Positions 8,489 to 16,836 are shown, counted from the first letter of the stretch. The stretch is DNA of 64,000 nt from Halorubrum vacuolatum (GCF_900188065.1 NZ_FZNQ01000008.1:1-64000), one strand, 5' to 3'. Notes: generated from the letters alone by a model not told the origin. A program made the numbers and translations.

Positions 8489-8527
8489 CCACCCTCCACC
8501 CCCACGCTTTCGGGTCACTCAACACAG

Positions 8528-8887
8528 ATGGATCGAAGCTCATCAGCAACGGAGACGACGCCCGTATCGGCCACCACCGAGCCGTGCGACCGGCAACTGT
8601 GTATTGCGCTCGAACGGTACGTTGATGAGATCGTGTCACACGAGGTCGCAACTGCGCAGGCGACGTGGGCCGCACATTCGACGATGACGGACGAGGAGGC
8701 GGCCGTCCTCCGCGAGTTGGCGGAAGCGATCGCGGCCGATGTGGTTACCGAACGCGTTCGGATGGCCGTCCGTGAGGAACTCGACGGCCGATCGACCGCG
8801 TCCACCGACGAGCGGTGTGAACGGATCGCCACGCTGTTCGATCTCCCGTTGGCCGAACCGTACGGCGACCCACCCTCGTCCGAGTAG
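8528..8887 (+). CDS. Unknown small helical protein
   Basis: This is a 119-residue, mostly helical, acidic protein without TM segments or signal peptide. After a Ser/Thr-rich start it has ERYVDEIVSHEVATAQATWA, then DEEAAVLRELAEAIAADVVT and AVREELDG. No catalytic motif is recognisable. It starts 40 bases after the small membrane gene of the NrfD operon and ends about 100 bases before the Mrp ATPase, so it may be the last gene of the electron-transfer operon. It could be a dedicated maturation or chaperone factor, but no sequence feature proves this. Confidence 0.5.
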   Translation: MDRSSSATETTPVSATTEPCDRQLCIALERYVDEIVSHEVATAQATWAAHSTMTDEEAAVLRELAEAIAADVVTERVRMAVREELDGRSTASTDERCERIATLFDLPLAEPYGDPPSSE

Positions 8888-8993
8888 GGCAGCCGATCGC
8901 GCATCCAATTTTGGGGAGGATGCCAACGCCCGTTTTTTTCAGCGGTCGTGTGGAAACACCACCACTATCATCCTGCCAGCCATCCACTCGTCC

Positions 8994-10052
8994 ATGACTG
9001 AGGACCTTCGCGAACGGCTCCGAACGATTCCAGCACCCGATCCATTCACCGACGGAACCGCGGTCGCGGACGATATCGTCGCACAGGGACTGGTCGGCGA
9101 GATCACGGTCGAGGGTGAAACCGCGACGATCGAACTCGCGCTTGGCGCGCCGCACTCACCGGCTGAAACCGAACTCGTCGAGCGAATCCGTGAGGCGGTC
9201 GACGCCGCTGGCTATGAACCGGCGCTGTCGGTGCGGATCGACGACGACACGCCAGCCTCGGGGGGGCCGATCGTGATCGCCGTTTCCTCCGGAAAGGGCG
9301 GCGTCGGCAAGAGTACGATCTCGACGAACCTGGCCGCCGGCATCGCCGATCGTGGGGCGTCCGTCGGCCTGTTCGACGCCGACGTGTTCGGCCCGAACAT
9401 CCCCCGAATGCTCGGCGTCGCCGACGAGATGGTCCCACCCGGCGGCGAAAACACCATCCTCCCGGTCGACGCCGGCGGCATTCAGGTACTGAGCGTCGGC
9501 TTCATGGTCGACGACTCGAACCCGATCACCTGGCGAGGCCCGGTCGTCGATCAGATGTTGAGCGACCTTTGGCACGACGTCGCGTGGGACGGCGTCGAGT
9601 ATCTCGTGGTCGACCTGCCACCCGGAACCGGGGACGCACAGCTGACGATGCTCCAGCAGATGCCCGTGCTGGGTTCGGTCGTGGTCACGACGCCCCAGGA
9701 CGTCGCGCTCGACAACGTTCGGAAAGGGATCTCGCAGTTCGAGCCGTACGAAGCCGAGGTGTTCGGCCTCGTCGAGAACATGAGCACGTTCGTCTGTCCA
9801 AACTGTGGCGAGGGCCACGCGGTGTTTCCGACGACCGGTGCAGCGGCCCTTGCCGACGAGTTTGACGTGCCGCTTCTGGGTCGCATTCCGCTCGATCCGG
9901 CTATCGGCGACCACTGCGAGGCCGGTGAGCCGATCGTCTTCGGGGAGACCGAGACGGCCGAGATCTTTCGTGACTTGGCCGGCGACGTCATGGACGCGGT
10001 CGGGAGACGTCGTCGACACGCACACAGTCGAAACAACATCTCTCACGTCTGA
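8994..10052 (+). CDS. Mrp/ApbC/NBP35-family Fe-S cluster carrier ATPase
   Basis: This is a 352-residue protein with two parts: an N-terminal MIP18/DUF59-type domain (about 1-85) and a deviant Walker A P-loop ATPase (SSGKGGVGKST, about 98-108). A CxxC motif (CPNCGEGH) sits near residue 265, the usual Fe-S binding site of this family. Mrp proteins load iron-sulfur clusters onto targets or, in archaea, act in other cofactor work. Coding also extends upstream in frame, but ATG 8994 gives the family-like start MTEDLRERL. Its place directly after an Fe-S redox module fits cluster delivery. The C-terminus is Arg/His-rich and diverged. Confidence 0.88.
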   Translation: MTEDLRERLRTIPAPDPFTDGTAVADDIVAQGLVGEITVEGETATIELALGAPHSPAETELVERIREAVDAAGYEPALSVRIDDDTPASGGPIVIAVSSGKGGVGKSTISTNLAAGIADRGASVGLFDADVFGPNIPRMLGVADEMVPPGGENTILPVDAGGIQVLSVGFMVDDSNPITWRGPVVDQMLSDLWHDVAWDGVEYLVVDLPPGTGDAQLTMLQQMPVLGSVVVTTPQDVALDNVRKGISQFEPYEAEVFGLVENMSTFVCPNCGEGHAVFPTTGAAALADEFDVPLLGRIPLDPAIGDHCEAGEPIVFGETETAEIFRDLAGDVMDAVGRRRRHAHSRNNISHV

Positions 10053-10336
10053 AACCAACCACCTGCACTGAGCGGTCCCCTGTGGAACCTATAGAGAACT
10101 CTTTCGGCCAATGACTTCCCCGAGAGTAGGTCATATCGTGTCCACCTTCGTGCGCTGTGAATGTGGCGGAACGCATCAGTCCCGTCGTCACCGATCAAAC
10201 CCACGTTGAGCCTTCCAGTTGAACGAAGATGGACGTACTCGCTGGTTGGTACGGATCGGCCAGAGAGGATGTCTGCTCACAAGACGATATCTGCGTGGTA
10301 GTCGAGGTCGGGGAGCCTCACGCGACGCCCGAAGGC

Positions 10337-10924
10337 TCAGATAAGGAGCTGGATGTCGGCCTCGGCCATCTCCTGGAACGCCGAGGCGGCACCGACGCCG
10401 GTCGTGACGCCGTCGTAGAAGTCGTCCTCGTCGTATTCGAGCAGGTCGATGGTCATCTGACAGGCCTGGAGGTCGACGCCGCTCTCGATGGCCGTGTGGA
10501 TCAGCTCCTCGACGGAGGCGACGTTGTTGTCGGCGATCTTCGAGCGCATCATTCGCGTCGTCATCCGGTCCATGCCGGGGAGCGCGCCGATGAGGTTGGG
10601 GACCGGCATGTTGGGGTTGCCGACGGAACTCAGCTTCAGATCCTTCGAGTTCTCCTCGTGGAGTATTTCGAGCCCCCAGAAGGTGTGGAAGACGGTCACC
10701 TCGTAGCCGAAGGCGGCGGCCGTACTCGCGAGAATAAGCGGCGGGTACGCCATATCGAGGGTTCCCTTCGTCGCGATGATGACCATCTTGTCGGGGGTGT
10801 CGTCGTCGGACACGGCCGCAACGTCGGCTTCGAGCTCTTCGATCCGGGCGCGAAGCTCGGCGAGGTCCTCCGCCGTCGGGGGGGCCACGTCCGTCTCCTC
10901 GGACGCTGGCGTATCGGTGCTCAT
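10337..10924 (-). CDS. DsrE-family sulfur-carrier protein (DsrE2-like)
   Basis: This is a 195-residue protein with an acidic, coiled N-terminus (about 1-40, ELRARIEELEADV) followed by a DsrE/F fold: KMVIIATKGTLDMAYPPLIL, VTVFHTFWGLEIL and a conserved Cys in GVDLQACQMTIDLLE (about residue 160), the expected persulfide site. DsrE proteins pass sulfane sulfur to partners such as TusA. The start codon overlaps the stop of tusA (TAATG), so the two are translated together. The region 10053-10336 on its 3' side has no supported gene. Confidence 0.88.
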   Translation of the reverse strand: MSTDTPASEETDVAPPTAEDLAELRARIEELEADVAAVSDDDTPDKMVIIATKGTLDMAYPPLILASTAAAFGYEVTVFHTFWGLEILHEENSKDLKLSSVGNPNMPVPNLIGALPGMDRMTTRMMRSKIADNNVASVEELIHTAIESGVDLQACQMTIDLLEYDEDDFYDGVTTGVGAASAFQEMAEADIQLLI

Positions 10925-11178
10925 TACTCGGCCTTCCGAACGTAGTGTTTGTAGACGGCTGTGCCGTCCTCGGTCGCCTCCACCTGATCGACGAGCTCCG
11001 CGCCGTCCGTCGACTCGGCCCATCCCGCGATGTCGCTCATGCTCCCCGAGTCGGTCGAGACGACCTCCATCGTCTCGCCGTTGGCGAGTTCATCGAAGGC
11101 ACCTTTCGTCTTGATGACGGGCATCGGGCAGTTCAGTCCTTTCACGTCCAGCGTCTCGTCCGCAGTTTCCGTGCTCAT
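10924..11178 (-). CDS. tusA: TusA-family sulfur carrier
   Basis: This is an 84-residue protein with the TusA signature LDVKGLNCPMPVIKTKGAF; the Cys in NCPMP is the persulfide-carrying residue. The ATG at 11176-11178 (MSTETADETLD) was chosen because the longer frame would add an unlikely extension. TusA accepts sulfur from rhodaneses or DsrE and hands it to biosynthetic or dissimilatory enzymes. It is first in a two-gene operon with dsrE and divergent from the rhodanese-MBL gene. A TATA-like AATATAAA on the minus strand lies at 11225-11232. Confidence 0.93.
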   Translation of the reverse strand: MSTETADETLDVKGLNCPMPVIKTKGAFDELANGETMEVVSTDSGSMSDIAGWAESTDGAELVDQVEATEDGTAVYKHYVRKAE

Positions 11179-11367
11179 GATGATCCAGCCTTTGTTGTGG
11201 CTGACACACAATACTAGTACAAAGAATATAAATCTGGTGGTGGATCCGTCGGCGGCGATATCCAGAATATAAGAAACGTCTTGGGCGGTGTGTGCGTATG
11301 TCTGGGTCTGGAGCCTCGAGCGCGACTTGGGAAAGAGTATTGCGTAAAAGTGGAAATACTAACCGAA

Positions 11368-11375
11368 GTTTTATG
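11368..11375 (+). promoter_or_regulatory. TATA box deciding the start of the rhodanese-MBL gene
   Basis: GTTTTATG is centred about 30 bases before the ATG at 11402. That spacing fits a leaderless transcript starting at that ATG and argues against the in-frame ATG at 11390. Confidence 0.45.
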
Positions 11376-11401
11376 TCCGTTGGTCCGGTATGGTACCGTA
11401 C

Positions 11402-12601
11402 ATGAATCCCGAAGAACTTGACTTTCCGACCCCGGAGTCGGACGTCGAGTCCGTGACCGCCGAGAGTCTGAAAGCACGCATCGACGCCGGAGAGGACGTG
11501 GTCATTCTCGATAGCCGCATGGCGAACGACTACGAAGAGTGGCGGATCGGCGGCGAGAACGTCACCACGATCAACGTGCCCTACTTCGAGTTCCTCGATG
11601 AGGAGATCGACGACGACGTGCTCGCGAAGATCCCGGCCGACGAACACGTCACCGTCTTGTGTGCGAAAGGCGGCGCGAGCGAATACGTCGCCGGCGCGCT
11701 CGCGGACCGTGGGTACGACGTCGACCACCTCGATGAGGGGATGAACGGCTGGGCCTCCATCTACGAGGCCCACGAGGTGACCGGCTACGACGGCGCGGGG
11801 ACGCTCCTGCAGTACCAGCGCCCCTCCAGCGGTTGTCTCGGCTATCTCCTCGTTTCCGGGGACGAGGCCGCGGTGATCGACCCGCTTCGGGCGTTCACGG
11901 ACCGATATCTCGCCGACGCCGATGACCTCGGCGTGGCGCTCCGATACGCGTTCGACACGCACGTCCACGCGGACCACATCTCCGGGCTCCGGGAGCTGGC
12001 CGCCGAGGACGTCGAGGCCGTGTTGCCATCGGCCGCCGCCGACCGCGGCGTCACCTACACCGACGAGGTGACGCTCACCGAGGACGGCGAGGAGTTCGCC
12101 GTCGGCGACGCGACGATCGAGGTCGTCTTCACCCCCGGGCACACGACCGGGATGACCTCGTACCTCCTCGATGGAAGCCTCCTCGCCACCGGCGACGGGC
12201 TCTTCATCGAAAGCGTCGCCCGTCCCGACTTGGAGGAGGGCGATGACGGGGCACCCGATGCGGCGCGGACGTTACACGAATCGTTACAGACTCGCGTCCT
12301 CAGCTTGGACCCGGACGTGCTCATCGGCGGTGCCCACTTCAGCGACGCCGCGGAGCCGGCGGCCGACGGCACCTACACGGCTCCGATCGGCGAGCTCCGC
12401 GAGCGAATGGACGCCCTCTCGATGGACGAGGAGGCGTTCGTCGAGACCGTCCTCGCGGACATGCCGCCACGACCGGCGAACTACGAGGAGATCATCGCGA
12501 CGAACCTCGGCGTGAACGACGTCGATGACGACGAGGCGTTCACGCTCGAACTCGGCCCGAACAACTGTGCGGCCAGTCAGAATGCGCTCACCAGCGACTG
12601 A
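11402..12601 (+). CDS. Rhodanese-metallo-beta-lactamase fusion (persulfide dioxygenase-like)
   Basis: This is a 399-residue fusion. Residues about 15-115 form a rhodanese domain with the active-site Cys in VTVLCAKGGASEYV. From about residue 130 it is an MBL-fold hydrolase with the metal motif THVHADHISG, the later GHTTGMTSYLL, and SVARPDLEEG. Rhodanese plus ETHE1-like MBL combinations oxidise glutathione- or thiol-persulfides to sulfite. It is divergent from tusA-dsrE and followed by two YeeE/YedE genes. Sulfite from this enzyme would be a natural substrate for the TSUP exporter downstream (inference). Confidence 0.9.
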   Translation: MNPEELDFPTPESDVESVTAESLKARIDAGEDVVILDSRMANDYEEWRIGGENVTTINVPYFEFLDEEIDDDVLAKIPADEHVTVLCAKGGASEYVAGALADRGYDVDHLDEGMNGWASIYEAHEVTGYDGAGTLLQYQRPSSGCLGYLLVSGDEAAVIDPLRAFTDRYLADADDLGVALRYAFDTHVHADHISGLRELAAEDVEAVLPSAAADRGVTYTDEVTLTEDGEEFAVGDATIEVVFTPGHTTGMTSYLLDGSLLATGDGLFIESVARPDLEEGDDGAPDAARTLHESLQTRVLSLDPDVLIGGAHFSDAAEPAADGTYTAPIGELRERMDALSMDEEAFVETVLADMPPRPANYEEIIATNLGVNDVDDDEAFTLELGPNNCAASQNALTSD

Positions 12602-12622
12602 TCGCCACGTTGAGGGCGAACC

Positions 12623-13186
12623 ATGATCGCCGAACTCCTCGGGGCCGGTACGGCCGAGGCGTTCTTTCCCAACGGGATCGCCCGCTACGCGGTCGGTGGG
12701 GTCCTCGTCGGGCTGGCGACCGCGATCATCTACCTCGGCACCGGCATCCATGCGGGCGCGAGCACGTTCCTCGAATCGACGCTCTCGTACGTCTCGGACC
12801 GGAGTCGGTTCCAGCAGGCCCGGTTCGTCACCTCGCGTGACTGGCGGGTGGTGTTCACCCTCGGCATCATCGGCGGCGCGGCGATCTACGCCGTGACCTT
12901 CCAGTCGGGCCTCCTGCAGAGTGGCCTCTATACGCCCGGCACGACCGGCGAGCTTCGCGAGGTCGGCGGGGTCACCGTCTGGTTGACCGACGTACAGCCG
13001 TGGCGGCTCTTCCTCGGCGGCGTCCTCGTCGGGATCGGGACGCGGATCGGGAAGGGGTGTACCTCCGGGCACGGGATCTGCGGCGTCGGCTCCGTCTCGC
13101 GGACGTCGCTCGTCGGGGTGGTCACCTTCCTGATCGTCGCCATCGTGACGGCGAACCTCGTCGCGGCGATGGGGGTGAGTCCCTGA
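12623..13186 (+). CDS. YeeE/YedE-type sulfur transporter, N-terminal half protein
   Basis: This 187-residue membrane protein has about five TM segments and the family Cys signature GKGCTSGHGICGVGS (about 151-165). In YeeE/YedE (TsuA-like) transporters such Cys residues relay thiosulfate or sulfane sulfur through the membrane. Here the family is split into two genes joined by a TGATG overlap at 13184-13188, so the pair most likely forms one transporter. It lies 21 bases after the rhodanese-MBL gene, in the same operon. Confidence 0.88.
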   Translation: MIAELLGAGTAEAFFPNGIARYAVGGVLVGLATAIIYLGTGIHAGASTFLESTLSYVSDRSRFQQARFVTSRDWRVVFTLGIIGGAAIYAVTFQSGLLQSGLYTPGTTGELREVGGVTVWLTDVQPWRLFLGGVLVGIGTRIGKGCTSGHGICGVGSVSRTSLVGVVTFLIVAIVTANLVAAMGVSP

Positions 13187-13644
13187 TGGCCGACCGTCAT
13201 CCGCTGTTCATCCCGCTCGTGCTGTTCGGTGGACTCGTCTTCGGGTTCGGGCTGGGCTTCAGCCATATGGCCCGGCCCGAGGTCGTGTTGAACTTCCTCA
13301 CGTTCGACGACCTCGGGCTGTTGTTCGTCATGTTTGGGGGCTCTATCGTGGCCGGGCTCGCGTTCTTCCTCGCGCCCCGGTTGCGATCCGGGGCGCCGCT
13401 CACCGGCCGACCGTACGGTCGCCGGTTGAAGTCCTTCGATCGAAACGTGCTCATCGGCGGATCGGTCTTCGGCGTCGGCTGGGGGCTATCGGGCATCTGT
13501 CCGGGCGCCGCCTACGCGAGCCTCGGGGTCGGGAACGTGACGATCCTGTGGGCCATCGCCGGGATGTTCCTCGGCGCGTACGCGCAGGGTGCCCTCAGGA
13601 GCATCCGGGCGGATTCGAGCACGGCGGCTCCGGCCGACGACTGA
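13186..13644 (+). CDS. YeeE/YedE-type sulfur transporter, C-terminal half protein
   Basis: This 152-residue protein has about four TM segments. The family motif GLSGICPGAAYASL (about 101-114) contains the second conserved Cys. The start at 13186 overlaps the stop of the first YeeE/YedE gene; coding in the same frame extends upstream but has no membrane character there. It pairs with the preceding gene to give a complete split transporter. The C-terminus ends in a short charged tail. A T-rich stretch (CTCTTTTTATA, about 13678-13688) between it and the convergent Usp gene may be a terminator. Confidence 0.87.
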   Translation: MADRHPLFIPLVLFGGLVFGFGLGFSHMARPEVVLNFLTFDDLGLLFVMFGGSIVAGLAFFLAPRLRSGAPLTGRPYGRRLKSFDRNVLIGGSVFGVGWGLSGICPGAAYASLGVGNVTILWAIAGMFLGAYAQGALRSIRADSSTAAPADD

Positions 13645-13691
13645 TCGGGTTCGTTCGACGCGGCGTCCGGGCGCCGCTCTCTTTTTATATG

Positions 13692-14522
13692 CTACGACGG
13701 CGGGACGATCATCACGTTGCCGGCTGCCCGTGCGACGATGTCCTCCGAGACGCTTCCGATGAGCAGCCGTCGAAGCCGACTTCGCCCTCGCGATCCGACG
13801 AGCGTCGTCGTCGGGTCGACCGCCTCCTCGACCGCGAGTATCTCCGCCGCCGGGTCACCCTGCCGGACCTCGATCCGCGTCTCGATGTCCCAGTCGGCGA
13901 GCTGTGCGGCGAGCGTCTCCAGTTGATCCGACGGGTCGTCACCGTCGCCGGGATCCTTCGGCGTCTCGACATGGACGAGCGTTACCTCCTTCGTCGCGTG
14001 CCGGAGGTACGAGAACGACTCGAACGCGCGGTCGGCGTTCTCGGAGAAGTCCGTCGCGTACAACATCCGCCTGAAGAGCTGTGTTTTCACCACCGACGGT
14101 TCGTCCGTCCCACGCTCGATCCGGTTGACGATCAACGGGGTCTCCGTCGTCCGGGCGAGGTTACGGGCCGTCGAGCCGATGATCCGGTTTTCGAGCGGGC
14201 TCTTCCCCCGGGAGCCGACGATCGTGAGGCTTGCCCCGAGCGTCTCCGCAAGCCCGCGGATCCGCCGGTGGGGCGTGCCGCGGACGACGTGGACCTCGCT
14301 GTCGAAGCCGGCCTCGGCGATCACCCGCTCGTAGCTGCGGATCGCCCGCCGACGGCGTTTCTCGAAGTCGATTCCGGGCATTCCACGGTGGACGTTCGCG
14401 GGGATGACCGTCACGAGGTGGATCTCCTCGACACCGATGCGGCCGAGACAGGCCAGGCAGGTCTCGTTGTGGATCGTCGCCTCGCTGGCCGCCGAGAGGT
14501 CGGTGGCGAGTACCGCTTTCAT
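13692..14522 (-). CDS. Tandem universal stress protein (two Usp domains)
   Basis: This is a 276-residue protein with two Usp domains. Domain 1 (MKAVLATDLSAASEATI) ends with the nucleotide-binding pattern IVGSRGKSPLENRIIGS. Domain 2 (MLYATDFSENADRAFESF) ends with LVGSRGRSRLRRLLIGSVSE. The G-2x-G-9x-G(S/T) type motif suggests ATP binding in both. Start 14522 removes an unconvincing upstream extension. The gene is convergent with the YeeE genes, and its promoter region adjoins the operator-rich stretch before the TSUP operon. Such tandem Usp proteins often sit beside transporters. Confidence 0.85.
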   Translation of the reverse strand: MKAVLATDLSAASEATIHNETCLACLGRIGVEEIHLVTVIPANVHRGMPGIDFEKRRRRAIRSYERVIAEAGFDSEVHVVRGTPHRRIRGLAETLGASLTIVGSRGKSPLENRIIGSTARNLARTTETPLIVNRIERGTDEPSVVKTQLFRRMLYATDFSENADRAFESFSYLRHATKEVTLVHVETPKDPGDGDDPSDQLETLAAQLADWDIETRIEVRQGDPAAEILAVEEAVDPTTTLVGSRGRSRLRRLLIGSVSEDIVARAAGNVMIVPPS

Positions 14523-14845
14523 ACCTGCTATACTCCCTACACCCATAATATTGTTTTGATCGATCAATATAGCTCCGTTCCGAAGTAATACGGATCGATC
14601 GAGACGATCGGTTGGACCCGTGAGTCGTTCCCGGGGAGCCGGTCGCGAGCGGCGATCGGATCGAAACGCGCGCGGTAACATCTCCGTGAGAACAGATCGG
14701 CGCGTGATGGATGCCGAGCCGATATTCCCATAACGTATGGGAATATTTCCGTTCGTTCCCTATCGGATACGTATCAATAGTATTGTAGAATATTCCCACA
14801 AGCGTTATTTGTTCACCCGCACTAAAGGGTACTGAAGAACAACGC
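14523..14845. other. Intergenic region with operator-like repeats
   Basis: There is no gene in this 323-base stretch between the divergent Usp and TSUP units. It holds a strong inverted repeat at 14722-14746, a TTCC-type mini-palindrome beside it, and a repeated TATTCCCA half-site near 14790. It probably carries both promoters. Confidence 0.6.
14722..14746. promoter_or_regulatory. 11-bp-arm inverted repeat, operator candidate
   Basis: Arms ATATTCCCATA (14722-14732) and TATGGGAATAT (14736-14746) are perfect reverse complements around ACG. The half-site TATTCCCA returns at about 14791-14798 and TATTCCCAC at about 14858-14866, all upstream of the small membrane/TSUP genes. The repeated use suggests several dimers of one repressor, perhaps sulfur- or redox-responsive (inference). 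Confidence 0.6.
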
Positions 14846-14890
14846 ATGTCATCCATCTATTCCCACGACACGTGGAGGGTCGCCGCATGA
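14846..14890 (+). CDS. 14-residue leader ORF overlapping the next start
   Basis: ATG at 14846 opens a 14-codon frame (MSSIYSHDTWRVAA) whose TGA overlaps the ATG of the small membrane protein (ATGA at 14887-14890). It is too short to judge by composition. The exact overlap suggests translational coupling or a leader peptide, but chance is possible. Confidence 0.3.
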   Translation: MSSIYSHDTWRVAA

Positions 14891-15033
14891 TCGAATCAGC
14901 GATGGAGCCCGGGATCCTGCAGGGCCTCGTCTTCGTCGGCGCGATCCTCGCCATCGCGGTCGTGTTGTACGTCGGGTATGCGGTGCTCGAACGGGTGGCG
15001 GAGCCGATCATCTCGTTCCTCACGGACGCATAA
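14887..15033 (+). CDS. Small single-helix membrane protein before the TSUP exporter
   Basis: This is a 48-residue protein: a short polar start (MIESAMEPG), one TM helix (LVFVGAILAIAVVLYVGYAV) and a short amphipathic end. It stops three bases before the ATG of the TSUP exporter, so the two are co-transcribed and probably coupled. The size and position suggest a small partner or regulator of the exporter; no family was assigned. Its ATG overlaps the stop of a 14-codon leader ORF. Confidence 0.6.
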   Translation: MIESAMEPGILQGLVFVGAILAIAVVLYVGYAVLERVAEPIISFLTDA

Positions 15034-15036
15034 CCG

Positions 15037-16077
15037 ATGGAGCTTCTGGGATTGAGCATCGGCCTGGTCGCCCTCTTCGTCAGCTTCGGCTTCACCGTCG
15101 GCGTCCTGTTCGGCTTCTTCGGCATGGGCGGGTCGTTTCTCATCACGCCGACGCTCCTTGTCCTCGGCTACCCGGCCTCGGTCGCGATCGGCAGCGGGCT
15201 GGCGTTCTACTTCGGGACCTCCGTCATCGCCGTGTTGAAACACTACGACGTGGGCGAGGTGGACTACCGACTCGGCGCGATCCTCTTCGTCGTCCTCTCG
15301 ATCGGGATCGAGATCGGCAGTCGGCTCATCTTCGGGTTGGAGGCGCTGGGGGTCGCCGACCTCGTGACCGGCGTCGCCTACGTGCTCCTCCTCGGCGGTA
15401 TCGGCGCGCTCTTCCTGCAGCGCGCTCGGTCGCTCTCGGATGATGATGAGGGGAGCGAAGGCGACGATGCCGCGGACGACGCGGGCGGCGTCAGCGACGA
15501 GGAGATCCCGCCCATCGCCCGGCGGATCCAGTCCTATCGGGTCCCGCCCATGATCGCCCTCTCCTCTGGTGGCCGCGCCTCGCTCTGGACGATCGGCGGC
15601 GCGGGCGGTACCGTCGGCGTGATATCGGGGCTCATCGGCGTCGGCGGCGGGTTCATCAGGATGCCGACGATCTACTACGTCATCGGGACGCCGCTTACCG
15701 CGGCCGTCGGGACCAGCCTCTTCGCCGGGCTCTTCGCGGGCGCATACGGGACGTTCGCGTACGGTACCGCCGGATCGGTCAACCTCACCGTCGTCGGGCT
15801 CCTCCTGCTCGGAAGCGCGCTCGGCGCGCGACTCGGCTCCGCGGCGACCACGAGCGTCGACGAGAACGACGTGATCGTCTACTTCGGGCTGATGATGGTG
15901 CTCGCGAGCGTCGGCATCGCGCTCCGCGAGCTCGCCACCTGGCTCGGCACCGACGCGCTCGACCTCCTCAGCGTGTTCCTGCTCGTCGGCTCCTCGTTCG
16001 TCCTCGGACTGCTCATCCTTTATAAAGCGGCCGAAGCGGCACGGACCTCACCCCGTCCGGAGCCGGTCCCCGAATGA
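15037..16077 (+). CDS. TSUP/TauE-SafE family sulfite/organosulfonate exporter
   Basis: This is a 346-residue membrane protein with two homologous halves, each opening with the glycine-rich family pattern: GVLFGFFGMGGSFLITPTLL near the N-terminus and VGVISGLIGVGGGFIRMPTI after the middle. A hydrophilic, acidic loop (SDDDEGSEGDDAADDAGG) separates them. About eight to nine TM helices are expected. Members export sulfite, sulfoacetate or related anions. Together with the persulfide dioxygenase-like, TusA, DsrE and YeeE genes, export of sulfite formed from persulfide oxidation is the simplest role (inference). Confidence 0.88.
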   Translation: MELLGLSIGLVALFVSFGFTVGVLFGFFGMGGSFLITPTLLVLGYPASVAIGSGLAFYFGTSVIAVLKHYDVGEVDYRLGAILFVVLSIGIEIGSRLIFGLEALGVADLVTGVAYVLLLGGIGALFLQRARSLSDDDEGSEGDDAADDAGGVSDEEIPPIARRIQSYRVPPMIALSSGGRASLWTIGGAGGTVGVISGLIGVGGGFIRMPTIYYVIGTPLTAAVGTSLFAGLFAGAYGTFAYGTAGSVNLTVVGLLLLGSALGARLGSAATTSVDENDVIVYFGLMMVLASVGIALRELATWLGTDALDLLSVFLLVGSSFVLGLLILYKAAEAARTSPRPEPVPE

Positions 16078-16194
16078 AGCCGGCCGCTCGGCGGTTTCGT
16101 CGGCGGGTCACTGACTTCGCGGTCGCGTCGGCGCGCGTATAAAAGGTCGGGTGCGGGCGTTCCCGGTCGGCGATCGTCGACTCCGCCAGCGACG

Positions 16195-16836
16195 TTACTC
16201 GTCGATGGCGACGTCGGAGGCGTCCACGTCGACGGCGGCCTCCTCCTCGGCGGCGACCTCCGCGGGACGCGCCTCGAGGGTCAGCTTCTGCACCTCCACG
16301 CGACGCAGCGGATAGATGGTCTTCGCCTCGCCGTAGACGGCCGACGAGAGGTTCCCGTCGACGACGACGTCGACGAACGACTCGAAGGTTCGGTCCTCGG
16401 CGGCGGCGTGTACCTTGTCGATCATGACGCGGCGGATCGCCTTCTCCTGGGAGCGGTCGGCCTTCTTCGTCGTCAACGCGACGGGCTGGACGCGAACCCG
16501 ATAGTCGTCGGTCGTCAACACCGTGATCGACGCCTCGACCTTCGAGGCACCGCGGCGGCCGAGCGAGCGCAGGTAGTCGCGGGTCAGCTCGTACTTGATG
16601 AACTCCGTGTAGGCCGTGTCGCTTCCCACGTCCGTGATCTTGAACGTGAGCTTCGTGTTGTTCGCGCCGGCGTCGCCGGTGAGCTCGCCGAGCGTGGTCG
16701 TGATCGTTCGGCCGATCACCTGCTCGGGCTCCTCGGCGAGCGTTTCGCCGAGCGCCGCGCGGTCGAACTGTTCGGGTGCCAGTACGTCGTACCAGCGTTT
16801 CTGTCCTCTACTCTTCGATACTGATCGTTCACTCAT
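16195..16836 (-). CDS. rps3ae: 30S ribosomal protein S3Ae
   Basis: This is a 213-residue basic-start, acidic-end protein typical of haloarchaeal S3Ae (eS1): MSERSVSKSRGQKRWYDVLA, then TTTLGELTGDAGANNTKLTF and TIYPLRRVEVQKLTLEARP. It belongs to the small subunit, near the mRNA exit. The start at 16836 leaves an 8-base overlap with pcc1, giving the operon order S15, RecJ-like, pcc1, S3Ae seen in haloarchaea. The acidic tail (EVAAEEEAAVDVDASD) is a halophilic adaptation. Confidence 0.95.
   Translation of the reverse strand: MSERSVSKSRGQKRWYDVLAPEQFDRAALGETLAEEPEQVIGRTITTTLGELTGDAGANNTKLTFKITDVGSDTAYTEFIKYELTRDYLRSLGRRGASKVEASITVLTTDDYRVRVQPVALTTKKADRSQEKAIRRVMIDKVHAAAEDRTFESFVDVVVDGNLSSAVYGEAKTIYPLRRVEVQKLTLEARPAEVAAEEEAAVDVDASDVAIDE

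Noticed and set aside
10229-10945. Plus-strand frame opposite the DsrE gene
   Set aside because: Shadow of dsrE; the minus-strand product has clear family motifs.
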